Shown: positions 1-7,314 of the stretch, one piece after another
Layout: every line of letters begins with the position of its first letter
How positions within the stretch are numbered: the stretch's first letter is position 1
Assembly: GCA_964608315.1 (NCBI GenBank)
Contig: CAZSNF010000007.1
Location: 75,835-139,834 of the forward strand
Length of the DNA stretch: 64,000 nucleotides
Direction: 5' to 3'
Origin: VXPQ01 sp964608315
Lineage (GTDB): Bacteria; Bacteroidota; Rhodothermia; Rhodothermales; VXPQ01
Position numbers and translations under genes: made by a program
The notes under the pieces: generated by a model
The model's input: the letters and a program-made list of their open reading frames with translations, nothing else
Databases searched by the model: none
Told to the model about the DNA's origin: nothing

Positions 1-6
1 GAAAAG

Positions 7-753
7 ATGGGTACGACGAAACAGATTCTGACGCGCATGGCAGGGTGGACGGCGGTCGTAGCGATCGCCGGGATGCTATCGTTCGCCGGATGGACCTGGG
101 TGGACGGCATGGCGGTCCGCAAGGTGGTGGTCGAGGGCGCCCGGTATGCGGACGAGGAAACGATCCTTGCGCTGGCCGCCGTGGATACCAGCATGCGGGT
201 GCTGGATGTGGATCCGCTGCTGATCGCCGACCGCGCCGTGCGGCATCCCTGGGTGCAAGCGGGCGCGGTGCGGAGACTTCCTTCCGGCGTGGTTCGCATT
301 GCGGTCCGGGAGCGGCTTCCCGTGGCGCTGGCGCTTGCGTCCGACGGGCGTCCGACGGCCTGGCTGGACGCCGAAGGTTACGCCATGCCCTTGCCGGAAG
401 ACGCTGCCTGGGACGTGCCGTTGGTGTGGGGCGCCGCGTTGCCTGGAAACAGGACGCGGCCGCTTGGCGGCGCCTCGCTGCGCGAACTGCTTGCTACGCT
501 GCCGCAGTCCGAGTTGCCGCCGGATGCGCTGGTTTCCTCGTTCGAGGTGGGCAGCGCCGGAAGCATCACCATGTATGCCTCGGTTCCCGGCCGCCGCGAC
601 GCCATCGCCGTACGTCTTGGCGACCGCGGGTATGCCGAAAAATTCAGGCGATTGCATGCCTTCTGGACGCAAGCTGTGTTGCCGCGTCCGGACAAAACGT
701 TCGCCGCCATCGATCTCCGTTTCGACGGCCAAATTGTCACAAAAGAAAGCTGA
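7..753 (+). CDS. ftsQ: Cell division protein FtsQ (DivIB family)
   Basis: Predicted bitopic inner-membrane protein of the divisome that links FtsB/FtsL and the septal synthase FtsW/FtsI to the Z ring. The 248-residue product has a short cytoplasmic N-terminus, one membrane segment at about residues 13-32 and a POTRA-type start (VRKVVVEGARYADEETILAL, about 37-56), followed by the FtsQ beta domain. It is the usual family length. The ATG lies six bases into the window behind a weak purine run (gaaaag). The gene is followed directly by ftsA and ftsZ, the standard dcw order, which is the strongest support for the call. The upstream gene, probably murC, lies outside the window. Sequence similarity in this family is low, so context matters. 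Confidence 0.88.
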   Translation: MGTTKQILTRMAGWTAVVAIAGMLSFAGWTWVDGMAVRKVVVEGARYADEETILALAAVDTSMRVLDVDPLLIADRAVRHPWVQAGAVRRLPSGVVRIAVRERLPVALALASDGRPTAWLDAEGYAMPLPEDAAWDVPLVWGAALPGNRTRPLGGASLRELLATLPQSELPPDALVSSFEVGSAGSITMYASVPGRRDAIAVRLGDRGYAEKFRRLHAFWTQAVLPRPDKTFAAIDLRFDGQIVTKES

Positions 754-785
754 GTCCCATGGGGCAACTGCTTGCGCAAACAAAC

Positions 786-2051
786 ATGAATGAACGCATT
801 GTCGTCGGCGTAGACATCGGCACCACCAAGGTGTGCGCCGTAGTCGCGGCTGTCGACCGTCTTGACAGCATCAACATTCTGGGGGTTGGGGTTGCCGGAT
901 CGGAAGGCCTGAACCGCGGCGTCGTCGTCAACATCGACAAGACGGTGGCCGCTGTTCAACAAGCGCTCGACGAGGCGTCCCGGACCGCCGGCGTGGAGAT
1001 TCGGAGCGTGATCGTCGGAATCGCCGGAGACCATGTGCAAAGTTTCCGAATGAGCGGCGTCATCACGATATCGCCGCGGGACCGGGAAATCGTGGCGGAC
1101 GACGTGCAGCGTCTCATCAAGGACACTACGCATGTGGCCATGCCCGCCGACCGGGAAATTCTGCACGTTATTCCGCAGGAATTCGTCGTGGACGGACAGG
1201 ACGGCGTGGCCGATCCCGTGGGCATGAGCGGGGTGCGCCTCGAAGGGACCGTGCACATTATCACGGGACTGGTGTCCGCCGCCAAGAATCTCTATCGCTG
1301 TATCGAGAAGGCGGGCTACCAGGTTGAGGATATTGTGCTGGAGCCTCTTGCCTCGTCCTGTTCGGTGCTTCATCGGGACGAAAAGGAGGTTGGCGTAGCC
1401 CTTATCGATATTGGCGGCGGCACGACGGATATCGCCGTGTTCGAGGACAAAACCATCCGCCATACCGCTGTCGTCGGCATTGCCGGAAACAGCGTAACCG
1501 ATGATATCCGGCGAGGCCTTGGCGTCATGCGCGATCAGGCCGAGAAGCTCAAATGCCGCTTCGGCGTCGCACTCATCGATATGGCTTCGGAAGAAGAGGA
1601 AATCACGATCCCCGGACTCGGGGGACGCCCGGACAAGAGCATCGGGCGCAGTCCGCTTGCGCAAATCATCCAGCCCCGGATGGAGGAGATTCTGGAAATC
1701 GCCGCCATCGAGATCAAGCGCAGCGGTTATGCGAGCAATCTGGCGGCGGGCGTCGTGCTTACCGGCGGCGGATCGCTTATTCCCGGCGTGGACGACCTGG
1801 CCGCCGACGTACTTGGCGTGGAAGCCCGCGTCGGCTTGCCCATGGGGCTGGCTGGCGGCATGGTGCAGGAAGTCAGCGACCCCAAGTATTCCACGGCGGT
1901 CGGGCTGGTGTTTTACGGGATGCAATCTGCGTCCCCCGACGGGACGATGTTCAGCGGAGGGCTGGCGCGTTACGACGGAGATCGCACCCGTCGGGATTCG
2001 CTTGTCAACCGCATTGCAGCGAGAATGAAGAGTTGGTTCGACGAACTCTGA
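786..2051 (+). CDS. ftsA: Cell division protein FtsA
   Basis: Actin-like ATPase that anchors FtsZ to the membrane. The 421-residue product opens with the phosphate-1 motif GVDIGTTKVCAVV and carries the phosphate-2 motif LIDIGGGTTDIAVF and the adenosine motif VVLTGGGSLIPGV. It ends in the amphipathic membrane-targeting helix LVNRIAARMKSWFDEL. The reading frame runs open far upstream over ftsQ, so the start must be chosen: ATG 786 gives the canonical N-terminus, and an in-frame ATG at 759 would add nine residues. ftsQ stops at 753 and ftsZ begins 73 bases downstream, so co-transcription is likely. A Glu-rich loop (about residues 260-275) follows the phosphate-2 region. Confidence 0.96.
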   Translation: MNERIVVGVDIGTTKVCAVVAAVDRLDSINILGVGVAGSEGLNRGVVVNIDKTVAAVQQALDEASRTAGVEIRSVIVGIAGDHVQSFRMSGVITISPRDREIVADDVQRLIKDTTHVAMPADREILHVIPQEFVVDGQDGVADPVGMSGVRLEGTVHIITGLVSAAKNLYRCIEKAGYQVEDIVLEPLASSCSVLHRDEKEVGVALIDIGGGTTDIAVFEDKTIRHTAVVGIAGNSVTDDIRRGLGVMRDQAEKLKCRFGVALIDMASEEEEITIPGLGGRPDKSIGRSPLAQIIQPRMEEILEIAAIEIKRSGYASNLAAGVVLTGGGSLIPGVDDLAADVLGVEARVGLPMGLAGGMVQEVSDPKYSTAVGLVFYGMQSASPDGTMFSGGLARYDGDRTRRDSLVNRIAARMKSWFDEL

Positions 2052-2124
2052 TAACCATTGCCGACTTTGCCGCCGGACCTGTGCGCCGGCTGGCGCTCAC
2101 CCATGTAAATAATGGAGATCTCCC

Positions 2125-3384
2125 ATGAGTAATTCCTTCAAATTCAACGGTTCCCTGACCGACAACCCCAAATTGTGCGTGGTCGGCGTGGGCGGCGGAG
2201 GCGGCAACGCCGTCAACGATATGATCACCCGCGGAATACGGGGCGTCGAGTTCATTGCGGTCAATACGGATGCGCAGGCGCTTCGGAAAAATCTGTCGCC
2301 GGTGAAGATCCAGGCGGGGGCCGTGTTGACCAAAGGCCTTGGGGCAGGCGCCCGTCCCGCCGTCGGCGCCGATGCGATCGAGGAAAGCCGCGAAGAAATC
2401 AAGCAGGCGCTGAAGGGTTTCGACATGGTGTTCATTACTGCGGGCATGGGCGGCGGCACCGGCACCGGCGGCGCTCCCGTGGTGGCTGCGATCGCGCGAA
2501 AACTCCATATTCTGACGGTCGCCATTGTCACGCAGCCCTTTGATTTCGAGGGGGTGCGCCGCCGAAAGGCCGCCGACGAAGGCATCGAACTGCTTCGCGA
2601 CATCGTCGATACGCTGATTGTCGTTCCCAACGAGCGCCTGATGGAAATATCGGACGACAAGACCAGTTGGCTGGAAGCGTTCAGCATGGTGGACAACGTA
2701 CTCTACAATGCGGCGCGCGGCATATCCGATCTGATCACCGTGCATGGCCTCGTTAACCTCGACTTTGCGGACGTCAAGACCACGATGGAAGTGGGCGGCC
2801 AGGCTGTCATGGGGGCTGCGGAGGCCAGCGGGTCCAATCGGGCCGAAACGGCGGCCCGGGACGCCATATCGAGTCCGCTGCTCGACGGTCTTTCCATCGC
2901 CGGGGCCAGCAATGTGCTGGTCAATATTACGTCCAGCGAGAACATAAAATTCCAGGAGGTCAGTACGGCGGTCGATATCATTCGGCAAGAGGCGGGGTCG
3001 GAGGTGGAGGTCATTTTTGGTACGGTGATCGACCAGGCGATGGGCGATAATCTCCGGGTCACGGTGATTGCTACGGGATTCGATCTGGATCGTACGTCGC
3101 GCACTCAGGGGCGATATGTCCGGACGGTCCCGCTCAGCCAGCAGGGAGCCGCGCCGAGTTACAAGGGCATGAAGAATTTGCATGCGCTGGATCAGCCCGC
3201 CTATGAGCGGCGCCATATTCTCCGGCAGGACGATAGCGATGCGCCGGAACAACCCGGACGGTCAGAGAGAGCGGAAGAGGAGACCCGGCGTAGCAAAATC
3301 AACCGGTTGGGTCGCGATCTTCCGGAACAAAACCGGCGAGAAGACACCGACACGCCGGCCTTCCTGCGCAAAATGATGGACTAG
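2125..3384 (+). CDS. ftsZ: Cell division protein FtsZ
   Basis: Tubulin-like GTPase that forms the cytokinetic ring. The 419-residue product has the nucleotide-binding glycine-rich loop VVGVGGGGGNAVNDM near residue 20 and the tubulin signature GMGGGTGTGGAPV at 107-119. A disordered linker follows from about residue 330, and the C-terminal peptide DTPAFLRKMMD is the conserved site that binds FtsA and other partners. The ATG is preceded by a good ribosome site (ggag). The stop codon TAG overlaps the first bases of a 267-bp inverted-repeat element, so insertion took place exactly at the 3' end of the gene without removing the essential C-terminal peptide. Confidence 0.98.
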   Translation: MSNSFKFNGSLTDNPKLCVVGVGGGGGNAVNDMITRGIRGVEFIAVNTDAQALRKNLSPVKIQAGAVLTKGLGAGARPAVGADAIEESREEIKQALKGFDMVFITAGMGGGTGTGGAPVVAAIARKLHILTVAIVTQPFDFEGVRRRKAADEGIELLRDIVDTLIVVPNERLMEISDDKTSWLEAFSMVDNVLYNAARGISDLITVHGLVNLDFADVKTTMEVGGQAVMGAAEASGSNRAETAARDAISSPLLDGLSIAGASNVLVNITSSENIKFQEVSTAVDIIRQEAGSEVEVIFGTVIDQAMGDNLRVTVIATGFDLDRTSRTQGRYVRTVPLSQQGAAPSYKGMKNLHALDQPAYERRHILRQDDSDAPEQPGRSERAEEETRRSKINRLGRDLPEQNRREDTDTPAFLRKMMD

Positions 3385-3649
3385 GGCCTGTTAATACTAT
3401 GCAGCGGCGCTCTGCGGGGCCTGTTTTCCTGTTAGGCCTGGCGCCGCGAGCGCAGTGTGGCCCGACCACATAAGCGAGCGGCAACGCCGCATGGCGGGAA
3501 AAGAGGCTCTGCCCTTCGGGTTCCGCCGGTCACGGCGTTACTCTTCGTTGCTCGTCGCTCATTTGGAACCACCAAACTTCACTCCTCGCGCCTTGATTAA
3601 CGCCGTGCCTGACGGAACAGAGCATTGCTGCATAGTATTAACAGGCCCT
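3383..3649. mobile_element. MITE-A copy 1 (267-bp terminal-inverted-repeat element)
   Basis: Non-coding element bounded by perfect 23-bp terminal inverted repeats beginning AGGGCCTGTTAATACTATGC; the repeats extend to 32 bp with three mismatches. A second copy of the same length lies inverted at 42204-42470. No transposase is encoded. The left end overlaps the ftsZ stop codon. The flanks here (CTA left, TGA right) show no clear target duplication. A long frame appears to run from the element into the following gene, but this is a by-product; the gene's own start lies beyond the element. Confidence 0.85.
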
Positions 3650-3670
3650 GAAACGGGTGCGAGGTTGCCA

Positions 3671-5305
3671 ATGGCCGTGCTCCGTTTTGCGTACATAGCG
3701 ACATGCTGGACGTTGACTTCCGCGGCGCTTTTTTCGCCGCCGGCCGTTGCCCGGCAGGCGCCGTTGAAAGGCGTGGTTTGGTCGCCGCCGGAGAATAGCG
3801 TGCAGGCGGTGCGGGATATGTACGCTATGGCGGAGGGCGGCGTACAAGCGGTGCGGGCCTTGTTTACGCCGAACAGCCATGCGTTGTCTGCCGCCGATAC
3901 GCTTGGACTGCACATCTATCTGGACTTGCCCGTATCGCGCCTGTCGGTTTTCGGGCTGCAAGACACCCTTGCGCATGCGCAGGAATCGCTTGCCGACGCC
4001 TTGGGCATAGCGCGTCGGTACTCCTCGATTCGGGCTATAGGGCTTGTCCGCGATAGCGATACGTTCGATCCGGCGGCCTGCGCGGCGCTGGAGCAGTTGG
4101 CGGCCCGCGTACGTACGGCGGCCCCGGATATATCGACCTACTACGTAACCCGCTTTTTCAGGGGCGATGCGTGCGCGCATGTGGTGGATTTCGTCCTGAT
4201 AGATGTGCTGAACAGGTCGAATCCGGCGGATTGGCTGGATAAGGCAGCCGGGTCTTCAGTGGGCGTGGCGGCTCTTGGAACAGGGGTTGCGCCCGACGGT
4301 CCCCGCGGATTGCTTGCGCCGTTTTCGCCGGAGCGCCAGGCCCGCTATTTCGAGGACGCCTTGCCCGAATTGCTCGATCGTCCGTTGCAAGCAGTTTTTG
4401 CGTATCGCTGGCGCGACCGCCCCGCTTCCGATCTGTCGCCGGACTCCAGGCAATACGGATTGCATGGGGAGGACGGACATGCACGGGCGGCGTTCGACGT
4501 GATTTCGGGAATTTTCTCGGGTCGCCAGACGGTTTTCGCCTTCGATCAAGGGGAACCGCCGCCGAAACCCGTTTCCTGGGTTATTCTTTTTGGCTGGCTG
4601 GTTATCCTTGCCATCGGAACAGGATATGCGATGTCTCCACGATTTCGCTACATGTTGCCCCGGTATTTTCAATCCCATGTCTTTTTTGTCGAGGCCGTGT
4701 ATACGAAGCGGGAAATTCTTCCCGGGACAAACCTGATGGCCCTGTTCGCGCTGGCGGCGGCCACCGGCTTGACGGGCTATATGGCCTTGCACCATCTGAA
4801 GGCCACCGACGCCTTCATGGTGGCCATGTATTATCTGCCTCCCCTGACGCATGCGGCGACAGGGCAGATGCTGGCGCGGCCCTTCCTGTATTTTTTGCTT
4901 GCGGGGTGTCTTTTCGCGCTTGCGCTGGTTCTCTGGACTGTCGCGTGGTCGCTCCTGTTGCAACTGGGTCCCCGGATTCTGCGCATCCGGCAGGTCCACA
5001 TGCTCGTCGTGTGGGCCCACTGGTCCTGTTTGCTTGCGATGGCCGTCGCCATGGTGATTTCTACCCTTCCGGATCCGAGCGGTCGGGCAGGTTTTATCCT
5101 GATTGGCGTCTGGCTATGCCTTGGTCTGTTTTCCTTCGTTCAGGTTCTGGTCGATATGCAACTGGCGACGCGGGCCCCGGCCTACCTGCTCGTGTTGGGC
5201 GGCTTGCTTCATCCGTTTGTCTGGGTCTTTTTTTTCCTGTTCGGCGTGTTGCTCAGGCATCCCTCCGAGGTGGCGTTCGTGTGGCGCGCGGCGTTCCGGC
5301 AGTAG
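3671..5305 (+). CDS. Secreted/membrane protein: extracytoplasmic barrel-like domain plus multi-pass C-terminus
   Basis: I do not recognise this family with confidence. The 544-residue product starts with a signal peptide (MAVLRFAYIATCWTLTSAA, ending near ARQ). About 270 extracytoplasmic residues follow, opening GVVWSPPENSVQAVRDMY and later alternating predicted strands and helices as in glycosidase-like TIM barrels; I could not identify catalytic residues. The C-terminal half has about six hydrophobic segments, from PVSWVILFGWLVILAIGTGY near residue 300 to HPFVWVFFFLFGVLL near the end, reminiscent of Yip1-like membrane domains. ATG 3671 has a gaggt ribosome site and gives the signal peptide; the frame is open further upstream only because it crosses MITE-A. 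It lies between ftsZ and a convergent gene. Confidence 0.75.
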   Translation: MAVLRFAYIATCWTLTSAALFSPPAVARQAPLKGVVWSPPENSVQAVRDMYAMAEGGVQAVRALFTPNSHALSAADTLGLHIYLDLPVSRLSVFGLQDTLAHAQESLADALGIARRYSSIRAIGLVRDSDTFDPAACAALEQLAARVRTAAPDISTYYVTRFFRGDACAHVVDFVLIDVLNRSNPADWLDKAAGSSVGVAALGTGVAPDGPRGLLAPFSPERQARYFEDALPELLDRPLQAVFAYRWRDRPASDLSPDSRQYGLHGEDGHARAAFDVISGIFSGRQTVFAFDQGEPPPKPVSWVILFGWLVILAIGTGYAMSPRFRYMLPRYFQSHVFFVEAVYTKREILPGTNLMALFALAAATGLTGYMALHHLKATDAFMVAMYYLPPLTHAATGQMLARPFLYFLLAGCLFALALVLWTVAWSLLLQLGPRILRIRQVHMLVVWAHWSCLLAMAVAMVISTLPDPSGRAGFILIGVWLCLGLFSFVQVLVDMQLATRAPAYLLVLGGLLHPFVWVFFFLFGVLLRHPSEVAFVWRAAFRQ

Positions 5306-5341
5306 CGTCGCGCAAGCCGGTCGCTCGCTTTTTGCGTTCCG

Positions 5342-6286
5342 TCAGGCAGGCAGGGCCCACATCCGCTCGGAAAACTCCTCAAAGGGCTTTTTGTAATGCA
5401 GCCAACTGAAATGCAGCGAGATCGGCGTAAATTCCTGATAATCGCCTCGCCCGGGCAAACCGGATACAAGCCGGATCAGGTATGCGCGCAGCCTCCGGTT
5501 GCGAATGCCTCGCAGTGCATAGACCGAACGATCCGTATAGTACCGGTAGGTGACTTCGCGAAAGTCCGGATCGAAGGCGGTCCAGTCCTCCACGAAGTCC
5601 AGTTGGGGACTTAGCCGACCCTGGATCCAGGGAAAAATGTCCAGTTGGCGTTGGCTCATGGCCATCGCAAGGCTCCATTCGCAGGTTTCCTCGCTGCGCC
5701 CTTCGTCCAGACGACTTCGGAAATGGGTTTGCGTGCGGCGGGCAAGCAGCGAAGCAGCGGTTTCGCACACGCTTTGCGTTACGTCCCGGTCTGCACAGTA
5801 GATCATGCCCGCCTGTACGCGCGGAAAATGCGAAATCCCGAACCGCTTCATAGTCCGCCGGCGGCGGTCCAGCAGCATATCGATTGCGATGCGCCAGTTC
5901 TTGGGTCCCCCGAAGAAAAAATCAGCGCGCTCCAGGCCGGTGGCCGTGAAAGGATACGCTTGCCATTGCTTCCAGAGCGGATCGGGATTGCGGCACCAGA
6001 CGATGTCCGCATCCACGAACAGGGTGCGCTCGTACGGCATGAACCGGTGCAGGTGGTGCTTGAAGCCCGTAATGGAAGCATGTTCTTCCGGAAGCGTACG
6101 GATATCCTCGAAGAGGTCCGCCTTGCCGTGCGCGCGCAGGCATTCGCGGTGCGTGTCGGGGCAGAATAGCGCAATGGGTCGCTGTGCGTCGTGCCGTTTG
6201 AGCGTCATGGCGGAAGCCGCCGCATGACGCGCGAACCGTTCCGGGCCGTACGCGTGCAGCACGTAGCCTTCTTGCGGAGTATGCAT
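5342..6286 (-). CDS. Glycosyltransferase with DxD motif (GT8/GT-A-like)
   Basis: Predicted nucleotide-sugar-dependent glycosyltransferase of 314 residues. The fold-type evidence is the strand plus metal site LFVDADIVWC with the DxD at residues 92-94, an N-terminal nucleotide-binding region, and a downstream RADFFFGGPKNW and RVQAGMIYC block as in GT8-like enzymes. No signal peptide or membrane segment is evident, so it is probably cytoplasmic. Donor and acceptor are unknown. The gene's start codon is directly abutted by a MITE-B copy: the 4-bp target duplication CATG contains the ATG itself. The original leader, an A-rich stretch ending acaaaaacaagcc, now lies 255 bp away beyond the element, so initiation signals must come from the element or be lost. 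Confidence 0.72.
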   Translation of the reverse strand: MHTPQEGYVLHAYGPERFARHAAASAMTLKRHDAQRPIALFCPDTHRECLRAHGKADLFEDIRTLPEEHASITGFKHHLHRFMPYERTLFVDADIVWCRNPDPLWKQWQAYPFTATGLERADFFFGGPKNWRIAIDMLLDRRRRTMKRFGISHFPRVQAGMIYCADRDVTQSVCETAASLLARRTQTHFRSRLDEGRSEETCEWSLAMAMSQRQLDIFPWIQGRLSPQLDFVEDWTAFDPDFREVTYRYYTDRSVYALRGIRNRRLRAYLIRLVSGLPGRGDYQEFTPISLHFSWLHYKKPFEEFSERMWALPA

Positions 6287-6287
6287 G

Positions 6288-6542
6288 GGATACTCTGATT
6301 AAATGTGCAAAGTTCAGAGGCTGCGAGAGGCGCGCTGGCAAGGAATGACGAAGCAGCGTGGCAGGCCCCACGTAATGAGGAATGACACAGTTAGCGCGCC
6401 TTTCGCAGCCTCCCGGAGGGCGCTTCACGTCCGTCATGCCCCGAATCAGCAGCGTTTATCGCTGATTTCAACGACGCCGGCACAGTATCCTGTACCCACG
6501 AAACGTGAAGCGCTGATCGAAGTAGATTTAATCAGAGTGTCC
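6288..6542. mobile_element. MITE-B complete copy 1 (255 bp)
   Basis: Terminal-inverted-repeat element beginning GGATACTCTGATTAAAT and ending in the complement with one wobble difference (…CAGAGTGTCC). It is flanked by the direct duplication CATG (6284-6287 and 6543-6546). Inside are two hairpins: one with arms around 6315-6335 and 6393-6413 and an inner stem GCGTGG/CCACGT, the other with arms GCGCTTCACGT and ACGTGAAGCGC. No transposase is encoded. It sits immediately before the start codon of the minus-strand glycosyltransferase. Confidence 0.92.
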
Positions 6543-6607
6543 CATGGCTTGTTTTTGTCTGCGCCGTATTCCCCCGGGTGCGTTCCAGTCTGCGTTCGGC
6601 AATCCGA

Positions 6608-7207
6608 CTACGAACGCATTCCGTCCAGCTTTTTCCGAAGACTGTTCATCAGGGAATCGAATCCGCGCTTGCGGACAACCGCCTGGAAGGATCGCGCATA
6701 CCCTTCCGCGGTGCTTACGTCGTCCAGGATAATGTCCCGCACCTGCCACTGCTCGTCCGTTCGCCCAAGCACATATTCCACTTTCATGGGAATGTCCTTG
6801 TAGACCGTGGTCGTGGTTACGTGCGCCGTCTCGTCGTTGGCGGCAATGTTTTCGTAGGTAACCACGGATCGGTAGGCGTCCAGGTCGGACAGCGACTGGT
6901 TCCGCACGATCTGGCTGAACACATCCACGAATTCCTTTTGCTGGTCAGGCGCCGTATTGCCCCAGAAAGGCCCCAGCGCCGTGCGTCCCATGGCTGTGAA
7001 ATCAATGCCGTTGTTGATCACGCGTTTCAGTTGTTCCCGCTGTTCGTCGGTGAACGTCTCCCGGTCGCCCAGCACATTCTTTATTTCCCGATCCCGCTGT
7101 TCCAGGAAGCGGCGGACTTCCCCGGATCGGCTCTGGGCCTGCACCGGGTCCTGCATGGCGAACAAGGCGGCGAGCAGGATGGCGAGGAAAAAGGCGATGC
7201 GTGTCAT
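6608..7207 (-). CDS. MlaC/Ttg2D-like periplasmic phospholipid-binding protein
   Basis: Predicted periplasmic lipid carrier of the Mla system, which moves phospholipids between outer and inner membranes. The 199-residue product starts with a signal peptide (MTRIAFFLAILLAALFAM, cleaved near VQAQS). The body is typical of the MlaC family: helical EVRRFLEQRDREIKNVL, then FTAMGRTALGPFW, a helix DQQKEFVDVFSQIVRNQ, the strand block VTYENIAAN to DIPMKVEYVLG, WQVRDIILDDVSTAEGYARS, and a C-terminal helical tail. ATG 7207 was chosen because it starts the signal peptide; the longer frame runs over the intergenic region. It is downstream of a TolC-like gene on the same strand. No MlaE/F/D genes are in the window, so the transporter partner is elsewhere. 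Confidence 0.85.
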   Translation of the reverse strand: MTRIAFFLAILLAALFAMQDPVQAQSRSGEVRRFLEQRDREIKNVLGDRETFTDEQREQLKRVINNGIDFTAMGRTALGPFWGNTAPDQQKEFVDVFSQIVRNQSLSDLDAYRSVVTYENIAANDETAHVTTTTVYKDIPMKVEYVLGRTDEQWQVRDIILDDVSTAEGYARSFQAVVRKRGFDSLMNSLRKKLDGMRS

Positions 7208-7314
7208 GAAAGTATCGGTTTTTCGGCGTTTGCGGAGTGCGGGGACGCATGGATATGCTGTGCAGCCAAAAAAGCATTCTGCAACAATTGTGCCGAAATA
7301 TTGCCAGGCGCCCC

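Noticed and set aside
45..785. N-terminal extension of ftsA overlapping ftsQ
   Set aside because: The frame is open but the translation is Arg/Gly-rich noise; FtsA homology starts at 786.
3455..3670. N-terminal extension of the post-ftsZ membrane protein
   Set aside because: This part is MITE-A sequence and also appears, reversed, at 42135-42398; the signal peptide starts at 3671.
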